In this document: one piece after another, positions 22,194 to 32,401 of the stretch
Layout of the letters: each line of letters starts with the position of its first letter
Position numbering within the stretch: the first letter of the stretch is position 1
Assembly (NCBI RefSeq): GCF_051020765.1
Contig: NC_134943.1
Location: 1,674,001-1,738,000 of the forward strand
DNA length: 64,000 nt
DNA from: Lasioglossum baleicum
Taxonomy: Eukaryota; Arthropoda; Insecta; Hymenoptera; Halictidae
Reading direction: 5' to 3'
The notes under the pieces: generated by a model
Database searches by the model: none
Seen by the model: only the letters and a program-made list of their open reading frames with translations
What the model was told of the DNA's origin: nothing
Program-made: the position numbers and the translations under genes

Positions 22194-22480
22194 ACCGTAC
22201 CTCGGATCGCCCCTAATTATGTCATAACAATTTAACTGTACGGCTCGTCCTGCCTCTCCTTCTACAACCTTTCATTCCCTCCTTACGCCCTGCCATGTCA
22301 GAGAATCCTCTGCCGGATGACTACCTACGAACTTCTCATTTTTGTGGTTTTCTTCTGATGACGGAACTCGGTTCCCTACTCAGCCGATGGCTTCTTTGTG
22401 ATCTCGCCATGGTGTCAATGATGACGACCTGCCACGCCGCCTGACGCGGCGATGGATACGCTTTAAACATTAATAATATA

Positions 22481-23800
22481 GGGAAAAGTGCACTGAATAT
22501 AGTACAATTTGTAATAATGCACTATCTGGAACTCAAAAGTACCTTATCAAAGACGAGGAATTTCGAGAGAAGTTAACAATAAATTAAAAAATATTTATAG
22601 TTCCTATATAATCATCTTCACAAATTCGTATGGTACGTTTATAAACTTGATTACAACATAAATCATTGAACTCCTAGCCTCGTAGTTTATTTCACGACTT
22701 AATTCGCAAGAATTACTTCGTTGTAAATCATTTCCCAGCATGAAAAGTAATTAAACGTTTATTGTAAGTAAATTCAATTATAATGTTCCCGTAAAGTGTT
22801 GAACTCTTTAGTAACAGACAAGAAGTTCAGCAACGTTTATCAATACGGTGTGATGGTTTGTTTAAAACCTTAAACTACGAAAAACATTTATTAGTCAAAG
22901 TGTAGAACATTGTTTGTAGTTCACAATTTATCGACAGCTTTGCCTGACTCGGGATTTAATGAACTGCGAATATAAACCCGTTCCTCCAACTTTGTCCACG
23001 TAATGGCTCTTTTTTTTAAGCATGAGACAATTCTTCGATCGTTAGGTTATCGTGTCGACGAGTGCCACGTACCATTTGTACCGAACAATCGACAAAGAGA
23101 AACTGGCTGGTCAACCGTGAAAAAGTTACAGGCGAAAACTTTACAAGAGCCAATCAGTTGTCCAAAAAATCGTAACACTTGCAACGCGAGCAATGGAGAT
23201 CCAGTCACACAGAACGAAGAAGAGTTTCGAAAAAGTGTGCGGATCGTCGAAAAGTGAACGGTTGTCGCAAATGTTTCGAGTCTTATCGGTGGGACTAGCA
23301 TAAACTGTGAGATTCACAGAGCAACATTAATTAAACCGTAGAACCGTGGAATAATTTGCAAGTTGATTTCATAAGAATACCGAACAGACTTATTCAATTT
23401 TCAAGGTGCAACATAATATATATGCAGTATTTCGAAATTAAACAATGGGAGTTTTCATTGAAATTTTTTTTTCATTGTTTCACACACGTTGGAGACCACT
23501 ATTATAATTCTTTCGAAATTTTTATTGTCTTTTCAACAGGAATTGCATGATGCACAATTATTGTCTCTTACCTTACTTCGGACAGAATTCCCTAAATATT
23601 TCAACAGAAATATAGAAAATATATCCTTCTATAAATTATTTTTTATTTATAATAAAAGAACAATACACGCGCGCATGAATGAAGTGTGAGTTCAGCGTAC
23701 AAACAATAATATTTACTTTATGCTCTTTATGTGAACTTGAGGAACTTTATCAAGAAGAGTTCGCAACCTCACACTATTGGATCTCGACTAGACGATTAAA
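22481..23800. other. AT-rich non-coding stretch
   Basis: No supported gene. An 84-codon frame at 23003-23257 has a complex, non-repetitive translation but no recognisable domain, no convincing flanking splice sites and an equally long frame opposite it. It is not called. Confidence 0.4.
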
Positions 23801-24380
23801 TAACCAGGACATGTGATTTACCCGTGTATTTCGTGTAACGCGAGTCGACGCGGTTTGTTCCGGTGTCTGCGCAGACTTTTATGTTTGGAGAGCGTGGACA
23901 GCTGCGTGTCCACTGAAACGTAGGCGGATTCGTCGAACTGAAGACAAGAAACTCAGCCTCCCCCCTTCTACCCATGCATCTATATCCACGGTTGTTTTTA
24001 TTCTACATTCTCACGGTCTGACAGGCAGCAACGGTGAGCCGAATCCGTGGATTTTATCCGTCACGATTACGTAGATTCGTGCGGGATACGCACAAACGCG
24101 CACACCCGTGGTCGAACTGTGAAATCGCGGCTCGAAAAAAAGGAGGAGCGCGTCGAAAGCGGGTAATTTCACACTTGTGGACATGTGGATTCCTCGATCG
24201 ATCGTTCGATCAGGACGAGATTGTTTTGGCGCATTCCGAACGAGAACTTATATCGCGATCCTTGCATGGTATTAACTTGTTAACCATGGAAAGGACCTTA
24301 TTGCTTCTAGTTTACTTTATTCGCGCTTCTTCTCTCTTTCGTTGTTTGAAAGAAAAATGGTCACAAATATATTAAATTGA
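23801..24380. other. GC-rich CpG block
   Basis: Unique CpG-containing sequence. A frame at 24034-24375 (113 codons) has no recognisable domain and is not supported. It includes ATCGATCGATCGTTCGATC near 24197. Confidence 0.35.
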
Positions 24381-24659
24381 GACATGTAATTTGGAAAATA
24401 TTTTTGTGATCACTAGAAGCACGAACAAACTGTACGTTCTATAATTCCTTTATAGTTCATATCTTTTGCAGGTTTTTTCTATTTTCAACATTTTCTCTAG
24501 TTGCTGGTCTAGTAAAAAAATTAGTACCGCTTTATATTTATATATAAAATATTTGTGCAAATTTAATTTTCTAGTATTACTTATTCATTTCGATTATTAA
24601 TAATGATTGTATAGTCTTATTATAGATCCTATGACGTTGTAAGATACTATATGTATAGA

Positions 24660-24780
24660 CAGAGTTGTGCTAACTCAATTACATTGTAATTACGTCGTAA
24701 CTGAATTACATAATTCAAACATTTCAATTAAGTCAATGACTAAGTATTAGAATGGAATAAATCACAAAAACCGTCTATAC
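24660..24780. mobile_element. hAT-like end joined to a mariner core fragment
   Basis: CAGAGTTGTGC at 24660 resembles the hAT terminus CAGAGTTGAGC seen intact at 35764. It is followed by TAACTCAATTACATTGTAAT, rich in TAATT/AATTA like hAT subterminal DNA. About 90 bases on, 24753-24773 is identical to the core of the 80-bp mariner relic. The flanks ATGTATAGAC (24651-24660) and GTCTATACAT (24773-24782) form a 10-bp inverted repeat. Most likely a composite of degraded elements. Confidence 0.35.
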
Positions 24781-24782
24781 AT

Positions 24783-25615
24783 CGCTTTTAATTTTATTGG
24801 TTTCTTCATACATTCATTTGATTACATTAACCAACGATAAGAGTTTTATCATCGCAACGGCATCACGTTAAAGTAAATACACATCTAATCAAATTAAGGT
24901 AGACGCAACGCGAGCCTGTCGCGCAGGTTTCTCAATTTTCTACGAGATCTCAGTTTTCGTCGATTCTTCCTTTTTCGATTTCATTAGATCAGTCATCGCG
25001 GCACCAACGGATGCCTCAATGAGATCACTTTTAAAGATTGGATTTAAGAGCCGAAACTATCGGTCGTCTGCAAGTTATCGGTGCAAAATGTCCAAGCTAG
25101 ATCCGAAGTTAGCCGAGTACTCGGCTCGAAGATCAAAGGGATAAGGAAATCAAAGCTTTCCACCTTTTTATGGAGTTAAACGCTCAGAAAATGCGAGTCG
25201 TACCACCTGTAAGTCGCGGAAACTATTCCGCGTTCCCGAACTTCCGGTAGCATGAGCCGAAGTATCTGTTTGGTATCTGAAACGGAGTGGAACTTGGAGA
25301 ACACAAACGTTTCTGACTGGTGAAAATGTAAACAATCTACTACAAACTATTTACAGATGACTACTTTTAAAGAGTTTATACTAGGAATTAGATAATGATG
25401 ACTATAATATGATGATGAATTATTTAATTCAAGCTCGAAATTAATATTAATGTACATAAATAACAAAATATAGGAAATTTAATTATACAAGTATTCAGGT
25501 GAATACAATTGAGGCATTTTAAACAATAATATAGCTTATTGTATTTATTTTTTCAATTTAATTTGGAAAGCATAAAACAACAGACTGCAACAGGCTTGCT
25601 AGATATTGCATATAA
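24783..25615. other. Non-coding, mixed composition
   Basis: Moderately GC-rich from 24890 to 25330, then AT-rich. A 19-codon frame at 25088-25144 (start ATGTCC) is too short to support. No feature recognised. Confidence 0.35.
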
Positions 25616-25680
25616 TAAGTAATGACTAGACTGTAGGTTTTTTATGTATTTATAACAATATTGAATAATTGAAATTTAAG
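25615..25680 (-). repeat. Dispersed repeat family B, reverse 3' piece
   Basis: Reverse of CATAAAAAACCTACAGTCTA and GTCATTAC, following TTATAAATA. It matches the family B end. Confidence 0.45.
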
Positions 25681-25734
25681 ACGGAAGAATATTCGAAGAA
25701 TTTAAGAATATCGATATCCTCCATCTATTCAAAT

Positions 25735-25835
25735 TAATAAAGAAAGAACATTTTATTTGGTTTCCATTTCTTGCAATTGATGCAGAAAAAATTACTATTT
25801 TACATAAAGCTTCGCAGTCTAGTAATAATTAATTA
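25735..25835 (+). repeat. Dispersed repeat family A, near-complete copy
   Basis: AAGAAAGAACATTTTATTTG, GTTTCCATTTCTTGCAATTG, ATGCAGAAAAAATTACTATT, TTACATAAAGCTTCGCAGTC, TAGTAATAATTA. This is the best match to the family A order. Confidence 0.75.
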
Positions 25836-25899
25836 ATTCATGAGAGGCAGTTAAAAGTACTCATTCCACATTTCTCTACATCTCGTTGCAGTAACGACT

Positions 25900-26463
25900 G
25901 CAATTCTGAATTATTATTTGCAGTCACGCAGCGTATACGTTTGGCTCGCTACACTTTCGCAGTGAAGAATCCTATTCTCCACGGTCAGGGTAAAAATTTG
26001 CGTAAAGTATCGATGGGCCAGAGAAAACAAACGGGACAAGAAGTTTCGACGAAGTGTAGTATTCAGCGAGGATACGTTGGCTAGAAAGAGGTATCCTCGG
26101 GCGTCCGAACGCGATAGACGAAGAAGGCAAAGAAGAAGGCGAGGAAGAAGAAGAACAAGAAGGAAGCGGATCGATTCTTGTAATACATTCCGGTATGGTT
26201 CGTCTCGCGTCTTTCTCTTCTTCTATCTGTTGGACACGCATCAGTCGCGCATCTTCGACTGGACCTCGAGGTATGAATGAAGTTAATGTGAGGTCGTGCG
26301 AGCCAAGTGTGGGAAGCGAAATGCCCGGGACGAAAACTGACGTGAAATAAATCTCGTGATAGTCATCGACGTCCGTGTAGAAACGTGATTATTGCGCGTC
26401 AAAAGCGATCGCCGGTAGTTTTTCTGCAGCGCCGGCAAGTGAATCCTCAGCTTTGATCTCGCC
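25900..26463. other. GC-rich block with purine tract
   Basis: CpG-rich unique sequence with an imperfect AGAAGAAGG tract at 26120-26166. The frames over the tract are R/K-rich on one strand and S/P-rich on the other. No gene supported. Confidence 0.4.
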
Positions 26464-26918
26464 GAGGTTGACTTTAATCTGTGCTAATAATTGCACCCAC
26501 TGCTGAACTTTTCATTTTATATTTTCTTTCGATGACTCTTCGATTGCACCTCGTTACATAGGTGAAACAAACAGATCTCCATTAATTTCGTTTTAGAAAG
26601 CTTTAATCTTAACCACGCGGACTTTAACTAGTGCTAATAATTGCATTCAATGATGAACCTCCTTTCTTAAAATTTCTTTCGAGAAATTGTCGACTATTTC
26701 GATTTTTTGATGAAATACAACTGGTATTTAAAAATATAAACGAGTTAATATTCATTCGGAAACTTTGTTCTCGTTGAAATTGACTTTAAGTAGTGCTAAC
26801 AATTGCACCCGCTGCTAAACTGCATCTTTTAAATTTTCCTTCGATGATTCTTCGATTATCCCTTTCTTCCTCGAGGTGATGCAGCAGAGCATCGTTAATT
26901 TCGTTAGGAAGTCGATGA
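26464..26918. repeat. Three-copy diverged tandem repeat (unit about 150-160 bp)
   Basis: Copies start near 26464, 26615 and 26777. Each has TTGACTTTAA or GGACTTTAACT, then AGTGCTAATAATTGCACCC (or close variants), CTGCTGAAC, TTTCTTTCGATGATTCTTCG, and in the first and third copies CATTAATTTCGTT-AGGAAG. The strongest shared core is GTGCTAATAATTGCA, containing homeodomain-type TAAT. Non-coding. Confidence 0.85.
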
Positions 26919-27394
26919 TTTTTAGCAGCGCGGCGCGGCGGAGCTTACGTTTCTTGTTGGGTCATCGATCGGTGGTGAGATAAAGTACCGCTAAAGTTGC
27001 GTGCACGAATTCGCATTACCTTTGAGTTTTTCGTTCTTCCATTCGCGTTTCTTTCTTCCCGGTCGCATCCGCTCCACGTTCCACGCAATCATTTTTCTCC
27101 TAATCAGAATGATTCGACGAGCTTGATCGAGAATTTTCTTGCTGGAATGCAATTGATTTTGATCTAGAGCTTCTTCCCTGTGACTTTCAACTTGTTGGAA
27201 TTATTTATCCTTTTTCTTTCTAGTATTTTATGATTTTTATTTACTTCTTTGTTATATGTATACTTCTGCTGTGTGCTGAATGAAAATTTTGTAGAGAACG
27301 TTCTAGTCTATGCAAATAAAACTTTCGACCTCAATTGCAGCATACTGGAGTGAAGTAAAAGTTGTCTCCTTCGATAAGTTTAATAGGTTGAAAA
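26919..27394. other. Non-coding stretch
   Basis: A short GC-rich segment (GCAGCGCGGCGCGGCGGAGC at about 26927) gives way to AT-rich DNA. A weak reverse family A trace is present at about 27300-27350. No gene supported. Confidence 0.35.
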
Positions 27395-27515
27395 TAATGG
27401 AACAATATTTTAAGATTTCTCTAATATTTTTACTGCTTTATGTTTCTTCCACTCGGTTTAGTCACAAATGCATAAAATCCTCAATCTAGTAATTATTATT
27501 CACACTTGATACTAC
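27395..27515 (+). repeat. Dispersed repeat family B, near-complete copy
   Basis: GGAACAATATTTTAAGATTT, CTCTAATATTTTTACTGC, GTTTCTTCCACTCGGTTTAG, TCACAAATGCATAAAATCCT, CAATCTAGTAATTATTA. This is the longest forward copy. Confidence 0.7.
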
Positions 27516-27535
27516 TCTAATTGTAAGTACATCTC

Positions 27536-27763
27536 TTAACGCTAAACATATCGAATATCAGTGACTGGCATGTGTTGCTTTGTGAGAACGACAAGATTGA
27601 ATTTATTTAAACATTTCCCAGTTGGTATTATAATATTGAGCTGAGAAATTCATTGAATTTCCTGTAAACACATCAAATTAATTATTTGTAATTTTTATGT
27701 AACAAAAAACATTTTATTGAAACTGGTTATTTGACCAATACTGATAGATTTAGTAGTAATTAA
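27536..27763 (+). mobile_element. TTAA MITE family M, copy 5 (228 bp, diverged)
   Basis: Starts TTAACGCTAAACATATCG and shares CTGGCATGTG, GACAAGATTGAATTTATTTA, ATTATAATAT and the subterminal ACTGGTTATTTGACCAAT, ending GATTTAGTAGTAATTAA. Its length matches copy 1, but the sequence is the most diverged of the five. Confidence 0.65.
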
Positions 27764-29240
27764 TAAATACAATGAAATCGCCCCTTTGGATTGGTAAGAG
27801 CAGTCGTTAACACTGTGCGACGACAGCAAATCTATCGATCAAAAGCCAAATAAGACATAAATAGTAACAACAACGACAACGTTATTAACACTCGGGACGG
27901 CTTAAACCCACGCAGAGCATCTTGGCTTTACTTGAAAGTCAAGATTCGAGAGTTAAAATAATCTGCGATCTATTTTCCGTCGGCTGATCCAATAAAATTC
28001 GTACCGCATCGCGTTTATCCCGGAGGCGTCTAGTTGCGCGTACACTTTCTTGTCACCTCGAATGGACTGACTTGAAGCTCGAGTCATTGACTCTGCTTCC
28101 GGTTCGGCTCTCTGTCGCTCGCATTGTTATCTCGAACTCGATTCTCCTTCCTCGTTCCACCCCTTTCTTCCTGGTTTATGAACGCCTCTGTCTTTCTCCA
28201 CGGTTTCCGTACACCTCTCGCGCTCCGCACTGTATTTATCCCTGGATCTCTGTCTCTATCTATGCTCGGTTCGTTCTTTGCACGTGTCTATGTACGTGTG
28301 TACCACGTATACGGGAACGTTGTTTCTCTCTTCTTCCCCCGATTTTTCCGTTGGTCCCCTCTCGGTTTATTCCCAGGCGCATTTCTTTCTCTCCTATTTC
28401 GCGTTGCTCTCTTGCCGGCGCTGGTTTCGCGGATTCGTGTTCTCTCTCTATCTCTCTCTCTCTCTCTCCTTTTCCCTCCGTCTCTCCTAAACACCGTTAC
28501 GGCGAACCCTCTTTTTTCCGTGGGTCCCGGTTGCACTGGGTCGTTTCTGTTTCCAGAACCCCATGGCTGACGACGACGAGATAGAATAGAGATCCAAGTA
28601 GGAGGCCTCGGTTCCTCCTGTATACATCCGCGTACCTGGTGTGCGCCGATGAATGGATGTATTTCAGGGGTCGCTGAATTAGTAACGCGATACCTGGCAC
28701 CGCGATTTTCTCGCACCTGCACCCTACCAACGACAGTTCGCTTTCCTCTCCCCCGATTCGCCGTCTCTCTTTTTCTCTCCCTCTCTCTCTCTCTCTTTCC
28801 CTCGTGTTCCCTTTCGGCCCAGCTCTCCCAGCATCACCCTCCCCATACGCCCCAACCCCCCATTCTCCCCTGTGTATCTTCTCTCTCTCGTCGAGGACGG
28901 AATCATTTTATTCGAGATAGCCCGAGTTAACATGGCATAACGTCGTAGGTTTTTGATATTAAGGTATTTGCTTTTGTTTTTGAAGAGCGGTGCAGAATTT
29001 TCCGACGAGCCCCGGAAACATGAACGTCGCCGGGAATGAAAATATTTTTAAAGCCACCGACGCGATTGTCAGTTCAACGTATTGTTCACACTGGATTATT
29101 AGGATAGAACGGCCTCGACGGCGACACTTGTCATTTTCTGCCGGTTCGGGAGACTCGGCGCACGGGCTCTGGACAATATTTTTAATAGTAAAAGCGGCGT
29201 GCCGCTCCCACTGGGAATTAAGTGGAAACGTTAATTAAGG
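27764..29240. other. GC-rich, pyrimidine-rich block
   Basis: The top strand is CT-rich from about 28080 to 28900 with (CT)n runs at 28441-28468 and 28767-28803. Open frames up to 170 codons are rich in S, L and F, as CT-rich DNA dictates, and have no domains. Unique CpG sequence continues to about 29230. Candidate regulatory block by composition only. Confidence 0.4.
28441..28803. repeat. (CT)n runs at 28441-28468 and 28767-28803
   Basis: Two CT dinucleotide runs with short interruptions, separated by unique sequence. Confidence 0.85.
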
Positions 29241-30494
29241 AAAATTGCCGAAATTGATATATGAAATTAGAAAGTCTTAGTTCCTAATAATCGGTATGTT
29301 TGGTTATTGGATATTTCTTCGTAGTCTATTTTTACAAATACATTGTAATGAATCGTTATAAGAAATTATGTAAATCTCATACAAAATAAATGACAGTTGT
29401 ATTAACTGTCATGGATTACATAAATAGGCTCTAGCAAAATCAAATTAGAAAGCCTCAAATATAATATTTAAAAATTGTAAAACAGATTTTAAATCAAAGT
29501 CCATTTTCTCATGTAACAAAGTCTACCATTTTTAATTTTATGAATTTGTATCTTTCAAGTTTCTAATGTTTATAACACGGATACCGTAAAAAGACTGGAA
29601 TTAATTAGCTGACGGTTTAATAACTTTTTTCATTTAAAAGTAAATTCTATTTTAACATTGAAGTCACTGTATAATCTGTTAAAATGAACATTTTTTTATT
29701 CTGAGTATAATTTTAAGATTGAGCATCGACCTGTATATGTATTTAAGATGTACAGAAAATAAACGAACTATTAAAGTTTTTAATTTCACAGGCAAAAGAA
29801 AAGTTTTTTTTCGATTGAAGTCAGTTACTTGGCAATGCGAAAGCTCCCTCGGTTTCACGCGTCTAACAGGTAGTTAGTCAGATTCGGAACGCGCGTGTAG
29901 CTCCACGCGACGCATTGTGTGCTTCGAATGTCACATATTTCTCATTGCTCTTAAAATGCTACATTGTGCGTAACATCTGATGCGTGTTTTGTGCACACGT
30001 ACTCTTGAACCTACGTTTGATCCTTCTGTGATACATGTGCACGAGCAGTTAGAAAGCTCGATTCTCAATCGTTGCGAAATCACTGACATTTTTCTCTTTG
30101 TATACACAGAGTGTGACGCAAAAAATTTACCCATTTCAAATTTTTAGGCTATCGCGTCTATTTAGTTTTGTTGATTAATATAAAGGCTTTGAAAAATCAT
30201 TGTTTTAAGTTAAACTATAAAGAGTTAGTTGAAAAACACTGTTCTATTATTATCAACTCATTAAAATAATTTAAAGAGAAAATAAACGTCTATGTAGCAC
30301 CTATATTTCGCAATTAATGCAAACAATCTTTTCACGCGTCGGCTAGTGAACCAATCCTTTTAACGTCTCGAAAAACTTCATGCTACTTGGTCCAAACTTA
30401 ACATTTTATCTACCGGAAGCCTGTTAATAAACTTTACAATAATTGTGCTGTACCAAATGGAAGCTTAAAAATCTTTCACACAATAATTCCAAAT
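29241..30494. other. AT-rich non-coding stretch
   Basis: No supported gene. A family A copy lies at 30270-30330. TACACAGAGTGTGACGC near 30103 resembles the CAGGGTG-type transposon ends, but no partner was found. Confidence 0.4.
30270..30330 (+). repeat. Dispersed repeat family A, 5' part
   Basis: TAAAGAGAAAATAAACGTCT, ATGTAGCACCTATATTTCGC, AATTAATGCA. It closely matches the start of the copy at 7790. Confidence 0.6.
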
Positions 30495-31018
30495 GAAATT
30501 ATTAGATTACATTATTGAGGGTACGTGGCTGATTAATTATTGAAGTGTCTTTTGTGATTTTGAAGGATCTATTAAAAGACTTCCAAAAATGATGTCGCCG
30601 GTAGATAATGTGATAAAAATGTTATCGTCTTTTTAAAAATACCAGAATGGGATCACGTTGACCCCTAACGAAATTATTAGATTACATTATTGAGGGTGCA
30701 TTGTTGGTTAATTATTAAAGTGTCTGTTCATTTTGAAGGATCTTTAAAAAATCCAGAGCCATGTGTCATAGACTTCCAAAAATAATATCGCCGGTAGACA
30801 ATGTGATAAAAATGTTATCGTCTTTTTAAAAATGTCAGAATAGGATCACATTGACCCCTAACGAAACTATTACATTACATTATTGAGGGTGCGTTGTTAG
30901 TTTATTATTGAAATGTCTGTTGATTTTGATGGATCTATTAAAAAATCCAGAGCCATGCATATAGACTTCCAAAAATATTATCGTGTTTTTAAAAATGTCA
31001 GTATATGATCACGTTGAT
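30495..31018. repeat. Three-copy satellite-like array (unit about 175-193 bp)
   Basis: Units begin GAAATTATTAGATTACATTA at 30495 and 30670, and in variant form at 30863. Each contains TTGAGGGT, TTTTGAAGGATCT, ATAGACTTCCAAAAATA, ATCGCCGGTAGACAATGTGA, TAAAAATGTTATCGTCTTTT and GGATCACGTTGACCCCTAAC. Copy 1 lacks an internal AATCCAGAGCCATG segment and copy 3 has lost the CGCCGGTAGACAATG segment, which explains the unequal periods. Confidence 0.92.
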
Positions 31019-31875
31019 TTTCACCAAATGAACAGCTAGATCGGGCGGGTGAATCACTGTGCATCGTCCTCAGAAGGTCGTTCCTTCACGAATCTTCTTC
31101 TTTTGCATCTGGAATCATCCTTCTGTAGCAGGCGAACGGATACAAAGCAATCTACGCGGGTTCACGATTTCCAGAATCCTCGAAGAGTTATCAAGCACGC
31201 CCGAAGCAGCTTCCGCAGATGACTCCCCGGGTGTGTTTCCCCTCGTCCCCCTGTCCCTCAAGCCCGCCCCTTTCTTTTTACTTAATATCCCTTGCCGAAT
31301 AGCCCCTCACTCTCCTCTCTATCTCTCTCTCTCCCTCTCCCTCTCCGTTTCAGGTATGCGAGTGTCGTGGGTAGAACAATGTGGTATTTTTTGCGGAGGT
31401 TGCACGGGATGCGTATAACAGTGCATGAGACGTAGCCTACAGGTTTACGACCGCGTAATGGGCCCCTTAGCCTCTCTACTTGGGGCTTCCAGCAGAAATA
31501 CAGACCGAGGTCCCAATATCCTCGCGCTCGCCACTTTACAGTTCCTCAATTCCTACGCATGCTGCGAGCTGCACGTGCTAACTTTGTAATTGCATCGCGC
31601 ACGCCGGATCGTAACGTTTGATATCGAACGTGTGCCAACGTGTAATACTTAACACTTATCCGTCCGTTTGCATCAGATTGATATACCGCAGAGTTCTCAA
31701 CAACGCAGTTGCCACAGAAAGTAAGTTAACGATTGGTGTTTCTGGAAAAATGAACATAATTATGTTAAATAATAATGGTATACGGGACGAGTCACGAAAA
31801 ACAGAACACCTGAATTTCTCTGTTAGTATGAAGGATAAACGAAAGTTTCAGATCTGGTGATTAAATGGCAGCATA
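31019..31875. other. Non-coding, mixed composition with (CT)n
   Basis: GC-moderate block 31060-31600 with a CT run at 31309-31347. The open frames are not supported: a 119-codon frame runs through the CT run. Nothing else recognised. Confidence 0.35.
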
Positions 31876-31877
31876 TA

Positions 31878-32399
31878 TTAGTTGTGCAAATAAGTTCCTT
31901 CCTCTTTTTTTCTACGATCATAACTTCTGACTGAATTCGAATTAATCCCCAATTTTGGTGCCATCTGAAAGAGCGTTCTTTTAGTTTTAAGAAGAGTCGT
32001 GATGAGCGTTCTAAGAGTTTCCAGTCCTATGCAACAATTTCATTAATATGGCGTGCGAGAAGCATCATTTGCGTCACTGTTTACTCTTTGCATTCCAGCT
32101 TAGGAAATCAGCTGTTAAAGCTACTGAAATGGTTTGTACGGCACTGCGAGAGAACGGTGTATCTTACAGAACATGCAAAAAGTGATACCAAAGATTTAAA
32201 GCCGGAAATTTTAATTTGGAAGACGACGACCGTTCGGGTGCACCGAGAAAGTTCGATGATGGTGAGTTAGAGGAATTGCTCAACGAATATTCGACCCAGA
32301 CGCAAAGATTGGGGTCAACCAGACAAGATTTTATTATATCTTATGTATTTGATTTTATGAATCTAGAAAAAAGGGCAAATAACTTATTTGCACATCTAA
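31878..32399 (+). mobile_element. Mariner deletion derivative (522 bp) with transposase remnant
   Basis: The left terminus TTAGTTGTGCAAATAAGTTC and the right terminus (reverse-complemented) TTAGATGTGCAAATAAGTTA are inverted repeats. TA lies outside each end (31876-31877, 32400-32401). Autonomous mariners are about 1.3 kb, so roughly 700-800 bp of interior is missing. The 5' part still encodes the DNA-binding region of the transposase; the catalytic DDD region is absent. Non-autonomous and very probably inactive unless mobilised in trans. Confidence 0.9.
32048..32305 (+). pseudogene. Mariner transposase N-terminal fragment, nonsense-mutated
   Basis: From ATG at 32048 one frame reads through a typical mariner N-terminal helix-turn-helix region. 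Recognisable parts are KSAVKATEMVCTALRENG near residues 22-39, then SYRTCKK, a stop at codon 46 (32183-32185, TGA where this family normally has W), YQRF, and RFKAGNFNLEDDDRSGAPRK, followed by KFDDGELEELL and STQTQ. Mos1-type transposases carry the same W-x-x-F-K-x-G-x-F-x-x-x-D-x-x-R-x-G-x-P pattern linking the two helix-turn-helix motifs. After STQTQ (32305) similarity ends at the internal deletion and the frame runs on towards the right terminus. No catalytic domain, so no transposition activity is expected. Confidence 0.88.
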
Positions 32400-32401
32400 T
32401 A

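Larger units (their letters stand above)
21560..22480. other. GC-rich block with purine-to-pyrimidine switch
   Basis: The top strand is purine-rich from about 21660 to 21960, with a long (AG)n at 21677-21744. It becomes pyrimidine-rich from about 22060 to 22260, including a CCACCA/ACCACC array at 22136-22193. Overlapping open frames of 60-132 codons on both strands reflect this composition and are not called as genes. Confidence 0.45.

Noticed and set aside
22510..22535. Match of ATGCACTATCTGG to miR-277
   Set aside because: The highly conserved 3' part of the mature sequence is absent, and the upstream DNA gives only a weak partial stem. Not called as a microRNA.
23003..23257. 84-codon frame with complex sequence
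   Set aside because: An equal-length frame lies on the other strand, no domain is recognisable, and no splice or promoter context supports it.
25088..25144. 18-residue small open frame starting ATGTCC
   Set aside because: Length is well within chance and nothing else in the surroundings supports translation.
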